This document shows positions 16,968 to 25,689 of a stretch of 64,000 nucleotides of DNA, one piece after another. Position 1 is the first letter of the stretch. The number at the start of each line of letters is the position of its first letter. The notes beneath the pieces were generated by a model. It saw only the letters and a program-made list of their open reading frames with translations. It was not told where the DNA came from and did no database searches. The position numbers and the translations under genes were made by a program. The stretch is from Melioribacteraceae bacterium (lineage in GTDB: Bacteria; Bacteroidota; Ignavibacteria; Ignavibacteriales; Melioribacteraceae), in contig BQMY01000115.1 in NCBI GenBank assembly GCA_022181065.1, positions 1 through 64,000 on the forward strand, given 5' to 3'.

Positions 16968-18095
16968 ATGATTAAAATTGGTATTCTTGGTGGTGGACAG
17001 TTAGCCCGTATGTCCTCTTATCAGGCAACAAGAATGGGCTTTGAAGTTATCATACTGGAGAAGAAAGCAAATTCTCCTGCGGGTCAGGTTTCTCAAAAAG
17101 AATTTACAGGATGGGTTGATAATCCTGAGGTTCTCGAAAAATTTGTAAAGTCCTGCGACGTAATTACGCTTGAAAACGAATTTATAGACTATAAATATCT
17201 TGAGAAGATTGAAGAAATGGGAGTCCCTGTTTACCCGTCTTCAAGAACTATTAGTCTGATTCAAGATAAGTTAGTACAGAAAAATACCTTTGCGAATTCA
17301 AATTTGCCTGTTCCAAAATTCATTGAGGTTTCTGAAGGTGTAACTTTTGATAATATTCAAGCTGAACTTGGGTCAAGATTTGTTCTAAAATCGAGAACTA
17401 TGGGTTACGATGGTTATGGTAACGCGCTTGTGACTGATGAATTATCATTTCAGGCTGGACTTGAAAAACTGTCCGGAAGGGGATCTGCGCTTATGGCAGA
17501 GGAATTTGTACCCTTCCTCAAAGAACTCGCTGTAATGGTAGTAAGAACGGAGCAGGAGATCAAGTGTTATCCGGTAATTGAGACAATCCAGAAAGACCAT
17601 ATATGTCATACTGTTATCGCACCTGCAAAGGTAAATGAATCTGTTAGTAAAAATGTAATGGATATAGCTGTTCACGCAGTTGAATCAGTAGAAGGAATTG
17701 GAATATTCGGTGTTGAATTATTTTTACTTGAATCGGGTGAAGTACTGATAAATGAGATGGCTCCACGTCCGCATAATTCCGGACATTATACTATAGAGGC
17801 CTGTATTACATCGCAATTCGAAAATCACATAAGAGCTGTTTGTAATCTACCCCTTGGCTCAGTCGACATGGTCAAACCGGTCGCTGTTATGGTTAATCTG
17901 CTTGGAGGAAGAACAGGAGATGGTGTACCTTCAAATTACAATTCTGCCTTGAATGATCCCGATGTAAAACTGCATATTTATGGTAAATCTGATTCAAGAC
18001 CCGGACGAAAAATGGGTCATATTACAATGCTTGGTGATAATAGTGAAAAGATTTTTGAAAGACTTACTGATATTGAAAATATTATTGATATTTAG
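16968..18095 (+). CDS. purK: N5-carboxyaminoimidazole ribonucleotide synthase
   Basis: 375 residues of ATP-grasp type. MIKIGILGGGQLARM is the family start. FVLKSRTMGYDGYGN is the ATP-grasp core, and NEMAPRPHNSGHYTIEA is the signature near residue 262. PurK uses ATP and bicarbonate to convert AIR to N5-CAIR in de novo purine synthesis. PurE, encoded immediately downstream, isomerises the product, so the two genes form the usual purK-purE pair. The start follows the GIN gene by 1 bp, with a weak ribosome-binding site. Confidence 0.95.
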   Translation: MIKIGILGGGQLARMSSYQATRMGFEVIILEKKANSPAGQVSQKEFTGWVDNPEVLEKFVKSCDVITLENEFIDYKYLEKIEEMGVPVYPSSRTISLIQDKLVQKNTFANSNLPVPKFIEVSEGVTFDNIQAELGSRFVLKSRTMGYDGYGNALVTDELSFQAGLEKLSGRGSALMAEEFVPFLKELAVMVVRTEQEIKCYPVIETIQKDHICHTVIAPAKVNESVSKNVMDIAVHAVESVEGIGIFGVELFLLESGEVLINEMAPRPHNSGHYTIEACITSQFENHIRAVCNLPLGSVDMVKPVAVMVNLLGGRTGDGVPSNYNSALNDPDVKLHIYGKSDSRPGRKMGHITMLGDNSEKIFERLTDIENIIDI

Positions 18096-18104
18096 GTGGA
18101 GTTT

Positions 18105-18599
18105 ATGAGAGAAGCAAATCCGAAAGTTGGAATTATTATGGGCAGCGACAGCGATTTCCCAACCATGAATGCTGCTGTAGAAATTATGAAAGATTTTGGT
18201 GTCCCTTTCGAAGTAAAGGTGGTTTCTGCTCACCGAACACCTGATGTTATGCGTGAATATGGTTCTACCGCGCATGAAAGGGGGATAAAGGTGATCATTG
18301 CCGGTGCCGGTGGAGCCGCGCATCTTCCGGGAATGACTGCATCATATACACCATTACCGGTTATTGGAGTTCCTGTGAAAAGCAGTACGCTTTCAGGAGT
18401 AGATTCCTTATATAGTATTGTACAGATGCCCGGAGGAGTTCCAGTTGCTACGGTCGCGATAGGTCAGGCAAAAAATGCCGGTTTATTGGCAGTTCAAATT
18501 TTGGCGACAAATGATGAAACTCTGCAAAACAAAATGATTGCTTATAAAAGCAAAATGGCTGAAGAATCAATGGCAAAGAACTCCAATCTGAAATATTAG
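18105..18599 (+). CDS. purE: N5-carboxyaminoimidazole ribonucleotide mutase
   Basis: 164 residues from the ATG at 18105, which is 5 nt after GGTGGA. The GTG at 18096 would place the Shine-Dalgarno inside the gene. [14 protein letters not shown] holds the GSDSD motif that binds the phosphate, VVSAHRTPD has the catalytic His, and [12 protein letters not shown] and GVPVKSS are class I PurE signatures. It moves the carboxylate of N5-CAIR to C4, giving CAIR. It directly follows purK. Confidence 0.95.
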   Translation: MREANPKVGIIMGSDSDFPTMNAAVEIMKDFGVPFEVKVVSAHRTPDVMREYGSTAHERGIKVIIAGAGGAAHLPGMTASYTPLPVIGVPVKSSTLSGVDSLYSIVQMPGGVPVATVAIGQAKNAGLLAVQILATNDETLQNKMIAYKSKMAEESMAKNSNLKY

Positions 18600-18696
18600 T
18601 TCAGAGCTATTATAAATTCGAATCAATAGATCCGCAACACAAAACCACGAGTTATTTTCCTTAAAAAGCAAATAGAGAAATATTTCCTGATTTTCT

Positions 18697-18719
18697 TATT
18701 CTTTAGAGTAAAGAGAATA
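18697..18719. promoter_or_regulatory. Imperfect inverted repeat upstream of the sigma-54 promoter
   Basis: TATTCTTTA (18697-18705) and TAAAGAGAATA (18709-18719) are near-complementary about 110 bp upstream of the sigma-54 -24/-12 element. That is the usual distance for an enhancer-binding protein site. Assignment is inference. Confidence 0.3.
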
Positions 18720-18810
18720 ACTCTTCTTAATTATAGGAATGGTCTTCTCTAAAAGGCATCAGCACTCCATTAAAATTCTAGATTATTTACGAATATTAAA
18801 TATTTCAAGT

Positions 18811-18826
18811 TTGGCATGTAAATTGC
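18811..18826 (+). promoter_or_regulatory. Sigma-54 promoter of the hydCBA-1 operon
   Basis: TTGGCATGTAAATTGC matches the consensus TGGCAC-N5-TTGC, with GG and GC separated by exactly 10 bases. It lies 51 bp upstream of the first hydrogenase gene. Sigma-54 promoters need an AAA+ activator. None is encoded in the hydrogenase locus itself. Confidence 0.75.
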
Positions 18827-18877
18827 GTTAACCATTTCAAATAATCAAAGCTTGGTGAAGAAATTATAGGTATCCAA

Positions 18878-19384
18878 ATGCATGATCACATCTTTAACAA
18901 CTACACTGCCAAAGACAGAGGAAATCTAATCGGGTTATTACAGGATGTACAGGAAATTTACGGGTATTTACCGGAAATAGCTATGCAGGATATAGCTGAC
19001 TTCCTTGACATGCCTTTAAGTGGAATTTATGGTGTGGCTACTTTTTACAATCAATTCAGATTAACACCATTAGGTAAAAACATTATCCGGGTATGCCGAG
19101 GAACAGCTTGCCACGTTAAAGGTTCAAATGATGTTCTTACTGCTCTTGAAATTGAACTTGGTGTTAATGCCGGAGAAACAACAAGGGATAAATTGTTTAC
19201 TCTTGAGACGGTAGCTTGTATCGGCGCTTGCAGTATTGCACCGGTTATTAATATTAATGAAGAGTATTATGGCAGATTGGCTGTAAAAGAAATTCCAAAA
19301 ATAATTAACAAATACAAGAGAGAAGCCAAAGCCCTCGAAAAAAGTACTCAAGAATCAGAGAATAAAAACGCGAGTGTGAAATGA
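18878..19384 (+). CDS. hydC: [FeFe] hydrogenase subunit HydC / NuoE-like, set 1
   Basis: 168 residues. Thioredoxin-like [2Fe-2S] protein of the NuoE family. QEIYGYLPEIAMQDIADFL is the helical N-terminal region, and the cluster ligands are in CRGTAC (about 75-80) and CIGAC (about 111-115). It passes electrons between the NuoF-like flavoprotein and the hydrogenase subunit in trimeric, NAD-linked [FeFe] hydrogenases, some of which are electron-bifurcating. A basic C-terminal tail (about 145-168) is not part of the family core. The stop overlaps hydB by 4 bp. It is the first gene after the sigma-54 promoter. Confidence 0.92.
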   Translation: MHDHIFNNYTAKDRGNLIGLLQDVQEIYGYLPEIAMQDIADFLDMPLSGIYGVATFYNQFRLTPLGKNIIRVCRGTACHVKGSNDVLTALEIELGVNAGETTRDKLFTLETVACIGACSIAPVININEEYYGRLAVKEIPKIINKYKREAKALEKSTQESENKNASVK

Positions 19385-21369
19385 ATACATTTTTAGAATT
19401 ATTAGGGATGGATGGTAAAGGGCACTCACCGGAAAATCCGGTTCCTGAGTTTGTAGCCAGTTGTACAGGTGGTCCTTTAACTGAACTTAATCCTGAATTG
19501 GAAAAAAAGATTGCTGACTTAAATAAGAGTTTAAGATACGAAGTTCATGAAGAGCCTGTGATATTTGTCGGTGCTGATACCTCAGGTTTGGCGACAGGCG
19601 CGGGTAAAGTGCTTGACGCATTGCACGCGGAAATCGCAGCACAAGGTATCAATGCAAAAGTAATTAAAACAGGTGGTTATGGTTATGGTGCAATTGAACC
19701 AACGGTCGATGTGAAACTGCCAGGTAAGGAAAGAATTATTTATTCCGAAATAACACCAAAAGATATTCCGGCGTTGCTAAAGACTACAATTACTGAAAAA
19801 GCGATATACGAAAAGAAAGTTTATGCTTCACATGGTGAGGAAACACCGGGTGTTGAAAAAATATGGGATAAACCATATTTCAAAAATCAGATGCGTGTTG
19901 TCTTGAAAAACTGCGGAATAATTAACCCTGATTCTATTGATGAATATATTGCGGCAGGTGGTTTTAAGGGTCTTGATAAAGCTTTAAGACTTATGACACC
20001 TGAAGAAGTTGTTGCAGAAGTAAAAGAAGCAGGGTTAAGAGGACGCGGCGGCGGCGGTTTCCCAACAGGTATTAAATGGGAATTAGCGCTGAAGGAAAAA
20101 GCTGATCAGAAATATTTGGTTTGTAATGCCGATGAAGGTGACCCGGGCGCTTTTATGGATCGTTCAATTCTTGAAGGTGACCCATTCCAGTTGGTTGAAG
20201 GTATGATAATAGCGGCATACGCGATTGGTGCTTCATTTGGATATATATATTGTCGCGCGGAATATCCGCTTGCGATTAGAAGATTGGAAAACACCATTAA
20301 GTTGTGCAAACAGTATGGCTTGTTAGGTGAAAATATACTTGGTTCCGGTTTTAACTTTTCGTTAAAAATCAAAAAAGGAGCAGGTGCTTTTGTCTGTGGC
20401 GAAGAAACAGCACTACTTGCTTCAATTGAAGGTAAACGCGGTATGCCACGACCTCGTCCCCCTTATCCGTCAGTTTCAGGATTGTGGGGTAAACCAACCT
20501 GTATCAACAATGTTGAGACACTTGCCAATGTTGCCACAGTTATCAGTCAAGGCAGCGAATGGTTCAGCTCATTAGGAACAAAATCAAGCAAAGGTACAAA
20601 AGTATTCGCTTTATCCGGCAAGATTACTAACTCAGGTTTGGTGGAAGTTCCGATGGGTGTAACTTTGCGCGAAGTAGTTTTTGATATCGGTGGTGGAATA
20701 CCTGATGGTAAAAAATTCAAAGCGGTTCAGATTGGTGGTCCTTCCGGTGGTTGTTTACCTGATCAGGTACTTGATACTGAAGTAGATTATGAATCTCTGA
20801 AAAGTGTAGGCGCGATGATGGGCTCCGGTGGTTTTGTTGTAATGGATGAAGATACTTGTATGGTTGATGTTGCCAAGTTCTTCCTGACATTTATTCAGAA
20901 TGAGTCTTGCGGTAAATGTGTACCATGTCGTGAGGGAACAAAAAGAATGCTCGAAATTATTGAGAGAATTTCGAAAAGTTATAAAAGTACTGAAAACAAA
21001 CTTGACCAGCTTCAAAGGTTTAAAGGTATAATACACTTAAAACGTCTTGCTGAAGTAATAAAAGATACTTCACTATGCGGATTGGGTCAAAGTGCGCCAA
21101 ATCCTGTTCTTTCAGGATTACGCTACTTTAAAGAAGAATATGATGAACATATTTTTGACCGTCGTTGCTCGGCAGGAGTATGTAAAGAATTGCTAACATT
21201 CAGCATAAATACAGATGCATGTTCCGGCTGTGGTCTTTGCGCCAGAAAATGTTCAGTTGATGCTATCATTGGTGATAAAAAACAACCGCATCACATAATC
21301 GAGAGCAAATGTATTAAGTGTGGTATGTGTGTCGAAACATGTCGCTTTGATGCAATACTTGTTAGTTAA
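19381..21369 (+). CDS. hydB: [FeFe] hydrogenase flavoprotein subunit HydB / NuoF-like, set 1
   Basis: 662 residues. Domain order: degenerate thioredoxin-like domain (about 58-140), NuoF core with NADH/FMN sites (GLRGRGGGGFPTGIKW, CNADEGDPGAFMDR, GAGAFVCGEETALLASIEG), SLBB-like region, and a 4Fe-4S site in CGKCVPCREGTKRM with the later LCGLGQ. The C-terminus has two ferredoxin clusters, CSGCGLCARKC and CIKCGMCVETC. The protein oxidises NADH or reduces NAD+ and relays electrons to HydA. The N-terminal domain has lost the cysteines that normally bind [2Fe-2S]: VGADTSGLATGAG and KTGGYGYGAIEP stand where cysteines are expected. Overlaps hydC; hydA starts 29 bp downstream. Confidence 0.93.
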   Translation: MNTFLELLGMDGKGHSPENPVPEFVASCTGGPLTELNPELEKKIADLNKSLRYEVHEEPVIFVGADTSGLATGAGKVLDALHAEIAAQGINAKVIKTGGYGYGAIEPTVDVKLPGKERIIYSEITPKDIPALLKTTITEKAIYEKKVYASHGEETPGVEKIWDKPYFKNQMRVVLKNCGIINPDSIDEYIAAGGFKGLDKALRLMTPEEVVAEVKEAGLRGRGGGGFPTGIKWELALKEKADQKYLVCNADEGDPGAFMDRSILEGDPFQLVEGMIIAAYAIGASFGYIYCRAEYPLAIRRLENTIKLCKQYGLLGENILGSGFNFSLKIKKGAGAFVCGEETALLASIEGKRGMPRPRPPYPSVSGLWGKPTCINNVETLANVATVISQGSEWFSSLGTKSSKGTKVFALSGKITNSGLVEVPMGVTLREVVFDIGGGIPDGKKFKAVQIGGPSGGCLPDQVLDTEVDYESLKSVGAMMGSGGFVVMDEDTCMVDVAKFFLTFIQNESCGKCVPCREGTKRMLEIIERISKSYKSTENKLDQLQRFKGIIHLKRLAEVIKDTSLCGLGQSAPNPVLSGLRYFKEEYDEHIFDRRCSAGVCKELLTFSINTDACSGCGLCARKCSVDAIIGDKKQPHHIIESKCIKCGMCVETCRFDAILVS

Positions 21370-21398
21370 CTTTTAGAAATATGAATTTGGGAGTTAAA

Positions 21399-23135
21399 AT
21401 GGTTGAGTTGACCATAAATAATATAAAAGTAAAAGCAGAAGAGGGAATGACCATCCTTGATGCTGCCAAGTCAGTTGGTATAAATATTCCTACTCTTTGT
21501 CACATGAAAGATCTATTTCCCACAGGCGCGTGCAGGATTTGTGTTGTTGAAGTTGAAGGTATGAGAGGTTTGATTCCATCATGCGCCTATCCTGTTGCCG
21601 AAGGGATGAAAGTTGATACTAACTCGGCAAGAGTGAGAACCTCGAGAAAAACTATTGTTGAGTTACTTGTAGAAAATCACCCGCAGGATTGTTTGATATG
21701 TGTTAGAAATAAAAACTGCGAACTTCAGGATCTATCAGAAAAATATGGATTGCGTGAACACAGGTTTGTTGGAGAGAAGAAGGACCATGCGATAGATATC
21801 TCTTCACCTTCAATGGAACGTGATCCGGCTAAATGTATCCTCTGCGGCAGATGTGTGAGAACTTGTAATGAGATACAGAAAGTTGGCGCGATTGATTTCA
21901 CTAATCGCGGTTTCCAGAGTAATGTTACAACACCTTACAACAAAGGTTTGAATGTTAGTGACTGTATCTTGTGCGGGCAGTGTATTCTTGTTTGTCCTAC
22001 TGCGGCACTCCGAGAAAAAAGTCATGCAAAAGAAGTTGTAAGCGCTATCAATGACAAGAAAAAATATTGTGTAGTACAAATAGCTCCAGCTGTTCGCGCC
22101 ACTTTGGGTGAAGAATATAATCTTCCGCTTGGTGCAAATGTAACGGGACAAATTGTTACCGGTTTAAGAAGATTAGGATTTAAAAAAGTATTTGATACCA
22201 ACTTCAGTGCTGACCTTACCATTATGGAAGAAGCAACAGAATTTCTAAACAGAGTTGAGAATAATGGTGTTCTGCCTATGTTCACAAGCTGCTGCCCCGG
22301 TTGGGTAAAATACATTGAACAAGACAAACCTGAGCTTTTGGATCATGTTTCGTCTTGTAAATCTCCTCATGAGATGGAAGGCGCAGTTCTCAAGACTTAC
22401 TACGCTAAAAAAATGGGTATTGATCCGAAAGACATGTTCGTTGTTTCAATTATGCCATGTACAGTTAAAAAGTTCGAATCAAACCGTCCGGAACTTTCCG
22501 AAGAACACAATCCTGATGTTGATGCTGTATTAACTACTAGAGAACTTGTAAGGTTATTCAACATGGCAGGTATTGATTTTAATGATTTGCCGGAAGAAGA
22601 TTTTGATCATCCGTTGGGTGAATCAACCGGTGCAGCTGTTATATTTGGTACTTCAGGTGGTGTTATGGAAGCTGCTGTAAGAACTGCTTATAATATGCTT
22701 ACTAAAAAAGAACTCGAAACGCTTGAGTTGAACGCGATAAGAGGCAATGATGGCATTAAAGAAGCAGAGCTTGATATTGAAGGCACCAAAGTAAATGTAG
22801 CTGTTGTTAATGGTATTGGCAATGTTGACAAGGTACTGGATGATATTAAACAGGGTAAATCGAAATATCATTTTGTTGAAGTGATGGCTTGCCCTGGCGG
22901 CTGTATAAATGGAGGCGGTCAGCCTATCCATCAGAAACCTGAAAAAATAAAAAAACGTATTCAGGCTCTTTATGAAATAGATGAAAAGATGAAGTTTAGA
23001 AGATCTCATGAAAACGAAAGCGTTCAGAAATTGTATGAAGAGTTTCTGGGTGAACCCAACAGCCACAAATCGCACGAATTGCTACATACCAGGTATGTTA
23101 ACAGACGCGAAATATTGGGAAAAGGTAAACGTTGA
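21399..23135 (+). CDS. hydA: [FeFe] hydrogenase catalytic subunit HydA, set 1
   Basis: 578 residues from the ATG at 21399, which follows GGGAG. An in-frame ATG at 21381 lacks this spacing. Domains: plant-type [2Fe-2S] (C34, C45, C48, C62), His-ligated 4Fe-4S (HPQDCLICVRNKNC, 94-107), two 4Fe-4S ferredoxin clusters (CILCGRCVRTC, CILCGQCILVC), and the H-cluster domain. All three H-cluster signatures are canonical: TSCCPGW (296-302), MPCTVKKFE (352-360) and EVMACPGGCINGGGQP (494-509). A small-subunit-like tail ends with LLHTRY. The enzyme reversibly makes H2 in the cytoplasm using electrons from HydBC. The maturation genes hydEFG are not in the window. Confidence 0.96.
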   Translation: MVELTINNIKVKAEEGMTILDAAKSVGINIPTLCHMKDLFPTGACRICVVEVEGMRGLIPSCAYPVAEGMKVDTNSARVRTSRKTIVELLVENHPQDCLICVRNKNCELQDLSEKYGLREHRFVGEKKDHAIDISSPSMERDPAKCILCGRCVRTCNEIQKVGAIDFTNRGFQSNVTTPYNKGLNVSDCILCGQCILVCPTAALREKSHAKEVVSAINDKKKYCVVQIAPAVRATLGEEYNLPLGANVTGQIVTGLRRLGFKKVFDTNFSADLTIMEEATEFLNRVENNGVLPMFTSCCPGWVKYIEQDKPELLDHVSSCKSPHEMEGAVLKTYYAKKMGIDPKDMFVVSIMPCTVKKFESNRPELSEEHNPDVDAVLTTRELVRLFNMAGIDFNDLPEEDFDHPLGESTGAAVIFGTSGGVMEAAVRTAYNMLTKKELETLELNAIRGNDGIKEAELDIEGTKVNVAVVNGIGNVDKVLDDIKQGKSKYHFVEVMACPGGCINGGGQPIHQKPEKIKKRIQALYEIDEKMKFRRSHENESVQKLYEEFLGEPNSHKSHELLHTRYVNRREILGKGKR

Positions 23136-23162
23136 TTCAGTTTCTATGTTTGGTTTTATTAC

Positions 23163-23186
23163 AAGGGTTGTCGTATGATAACCCTT
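23163..23186 (+). terminator. Hairpin between hydA-1 and the sensor kinase gene
   Basis: AAGGGTTGTC and GATAACCCTT pair over 10 bp with one G-U and a GTAT loop. A weak TATT run follows. It could partly terminate the first hydrogenase transcript or process the mRNA. The downstream gene has its own Shine-Dalgarno (AAGGGAAAAGA). Confidence 0.5.
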
Positions 23187-23211
23187 TATTCTAACAACAA
23201 AGGGAAAAGAA

Positions 23212-25203
23212 ATGACAAACATAGTCACCACAATCGGTCAGAAATGCAGAAGATGTTATTCCTGCATCAGGGAATGCCCGGCAACCGCCATAAAGGTAAT
23301 GAACGGACAGGCTGTTGTAATTAACGACAGATGTATAAGTTGTGGTCATTGTGTTACAGTTTGCTCCCAACATGCAAAAGAAATCCACAGCGACATCGAC
23401 AAAGTATTATATGATATTCTTCCCACAGGTAATGCGGTTATCATAATTGCGCCGGCTTTTGCTGCTTCTTTCCCCGATAATTATAATAAACTCCCTACAG
23501 CATTGCGACATGCCGGATTTAATCAGGTGTGCGAAACCGCGTTTGGCGCTGATCTTGTCAGCAATGTTTATAAAAAGTATTTTGAAGAGAATTCTGATAA
23601 AACCATTATTAGTTCACCCTGCCCGGCAATCTATAATTATATTGAAAAGTATTTTGTAGAATTATTGCCCAATCTGGCAAAAGTTGTTTCGCCGATGATA
23701 GCGATGGGAAGGTATTTGAAGAACCAACTGGGCGAATCGACCAAGGTTGTGTTCGCGGGACCATGTGTCGCCAAAAAAAGTGAATACCTTGATGCCGGAG
23801 TTGATGACGCTATTGATGCGGTTCTAACTTTTTCCGAGTTGAAAGAGATTTTCAGTACGTTGAGGATATCCATTGATGAACTTGAAGAATCAAAAATGGA
23901 TCCTCCATACGCCAATATTGGTAAATCATTTTCACTTGCAGGCGGACTCTTAAAAACCGCTGAAATCAATGGCGATATTCTCGCGAAAGATATAATTGTT
24001 GTTGAAGGGATGGAGAAAGTTAAAGAGGTTATAAAAGATATAGCAAACAACAAAATAAATTCGAAGTTTGTAGATATTCTGTTTTGCGAGGGGTGTATCA
24101 GCGGACCTGCAGTTGACAGCGAGTTAAACTACTATTCACGACGTGAGAAGGTAATTAATTACATTGATGAACATATCCAGGATGTTGATAAAAACGTTTG
24201 GAGATCTGATCTGTTTAATAGTAGAGGAATAAATCTTGGCAGGGAGTTCGCGGATAAAAATCAGCGCAGACCGATGCCCGGTGAAACAAAAATTAAAGAG
24301 ATTCTTGCAAAAACTGAAAAGGTAAGAAAAGAGGATGAGCTTAACTGCGGTGCATGCGGTTATCCAAGTTGTCGCGAGTATGCTGTTGCGGTTGCAAAGG
24401 GATTAGCTGAAGAGGATATGTGTCTTCCTTATCTGATCGAAAAACTGGAGATAGCTAACGCCGAGTTGAAGAACACTCAGGATCAATTACAGAATGCTGA
24501 AAAACTGGCTTCAATAGGTCAGCTTGCCGCCGGAGTAGCTCATGAAATCAATAATCCGCTTGGTACAATAATGTTATACTCTTCTATGCTACGAAGAGAC
24601 ATTGAAGCAAAAAAATGCACTGAACAAAATGTTGATGATTTAAGGATGATAATTGATGAGGCAAACAGATGTAAAAATATTGTTGCGAATTTACTGAATT
24701 TTGCACGTCATGGTAAACTCAAGATAAGTTTGATAAGTCCGCTTGAGATTGTAGATTCAATTGTTAAATCTGTGAAGATCAAACCGGATTGTAAAGATAT
24801 AAATTTCAATTTAAATGAAAAGATAGGCGATTTAAAGATTGAAGGTGATAAGGATCAGGTAAAACAGGTATTGTTGAATTTAATTAATAATGCATGCGAA
24901 GCTATGGATGATGTCAAGATGAGAAATGTCACTATCAATCTGGAAGAAAAGGATGATTATTTCGTTGCTGATATAATAGATACCGGTTGTGGCATACCGG
25001 AAGATAATATGAAAAAACTTTTTACACCGTTTTTTACAACAAAAAAAATGGGAAAAGGTACAGGTCTCGGATTGGCGATCAGTTACGGAATAATCAAAAT
25101 GCACAGGGGAGATATAAAAGTAAAAAGCACAGTTGGTGCCGGTACTATTTTTACAATAAAACTTCCTGTTAAACTTTCACATCAGAAAACAATATTGAAT
25201 TAA
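23212..25203 (+). CDS. Hydrogenase-like H-cluster sensor fused to histidine kinase (HydS-HK)
   Basis: 663 residues. Two ferredoxin clusters ([11 protein letters not shown] 12-22, [11 protein letters not shown] 41-51) lead to a sensory-type [FeFe] hydrogenase domain. Its signatures are divergent: SSPCPAI (134-140), GPCVAKKSE (183-191) and FCEGCISGP (291-299). Four cysteines (C137, C185, C292, C295) remain as possible H-cluster ligands, while proline replaces the proton-relay Cys. A further Fe-S motif, CGACGYPSC with C404, follows, then a coiled linker and a kinase: His[18 protein letters not shown] (H444) and HATPase_c with [12 protein letters not shown] and [10 protein letters not shown]. No membrane segment is visible, so it is probably cytoplasmic. 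By analogy with group C/D hydrogenases it probably senses H2 or redox state and phosphorylates the neighbouring receivers. Confidence 0.88.
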   Translation: MTNIVTTIGQKCRRCYSCIRECPATAIKVMNGQAVVINDRCISCGHCVTVCSQHAKEIHSDIDKVLYDILPTGNAVIIIAPAFAASFPDNYNKLPTALRHAGFNQVCETAFGADLVSNVYKKYFEENSDKTIISSPCPAIYNYIEKYFVELLPNLAKVVSPMIAMGRYLKNQLGESTKVVFAGPCVAKKSEYLDAGVDDAIDAVLTFSELKEIFSTLRISIDELEESKMDPPYANIGKSFSLAGGLLKTAEINGDILAKDIIVVEGMEKVKEVIKDIANNKINSKFVDILFCEGCISGPAVDSELNYYSRREKVINYIDEHIQDVDKNVWRSDLFNSRGINLGREFADKNQRRPMPGETKIKEILAKTEKVRKEDELNCGACGYPSCREYAVAVAKGLAEEDMCLPYLIEKLEIANAELKNTQDQLQNAEKLASIGQLAAGVAHEINNPLGTIMLYSSMLRRDIEAKKCTEQNVDDLRMIIDEANRCKNIVANLLNFARHGKLKISLISPLEIVDSIVKSVKIKPDCKDINFNLNEKIGDLKIEGDKDQVKQVLLNLINNACEAMDDVKMRNVTINLEEKDDYFVADIIDTGCGIPEDNMKKLFTPFFTTKKMGKGTGLGLAISYGIIKMHRGDIKVKSTVGAGTIFTIKLPVKLSHQKTILN

Positions 25204-25215
25204 GGAGTATATAAA

Positions 25216-25620
25216 ATGACTATTCAGGAAAGAGTAAAAAAAATTCTGCTTGTTGATGACGATTTTGATTTGCTGGAACAGAATAAGCTTTTGCTCGAGT
25301 CAAGAGGTTTTACAGTAGTAACCGCGGATTCAGGAAGCGCGGGTTTTGAAACTTTCAAGAAAGAAATGCCAGACGCGGCAATCGTTGATTTAATTATGGA
25401 AGAGCATGACGCCGGATTTGTATTGTGCCATAGAATTAAAGGTACCAAATACGGTAAAAGAATTCCGGTACTTATGCTTACATCGGCAACTTATGATACA
25501 GGTTTCAAGTTTGGCGCGGGTACTGATGAAGAGAAAGAATGGATTAAATGTGACGGTATCCTTAACAAACCTGTAATTGTTGAAGAATTACTCACAAAAT
25601 TGGAAGATTTTTTTGAATAA
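25216..25620 (+). CDS. Stand-alone receiver-domain protein
   Basis: 134 residues, a single response-regulator receiver with no output domain. Acidic pocket LLVDDDFD, phospho-acceptor in AAIVDLIMEEHDAGF, the Thr/Ser position in LTSA, and the conserved Lys in LNKP are all present. Between strands 4 and 5 there is an insert with GFKFGAGTDEE, which is shared with the receiver at 27191 and is not usual in CheY-like proteins. It follows the HydS-kinase gene by 12 bp with AAGGAGTAT as ribosome-binding site, so it is the obvious phospho-acceptor of that kinase. It may act as a relay or phosphate sink because it cannot bind DNA. Confidence 0.88.
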   Translation: MTIQERVKKILLVDDDFDLLEQNKLLLESRGFTVVTADSGSAGFETFKKEMPDAAIVDLIMEEHDAGFVLCHRIKGTKYGKRIPVLMLTSATYDTGFKFGAGTDEEKEWIKCDGILNKPVIVEELLTKLEDFFE

Positions 25621-25689
25621 CCGAAAATAATTGTTTTATAATTAATAAAGTTCTTTATAAGTTTAAGATACAAAAATCTTATTAATGGT

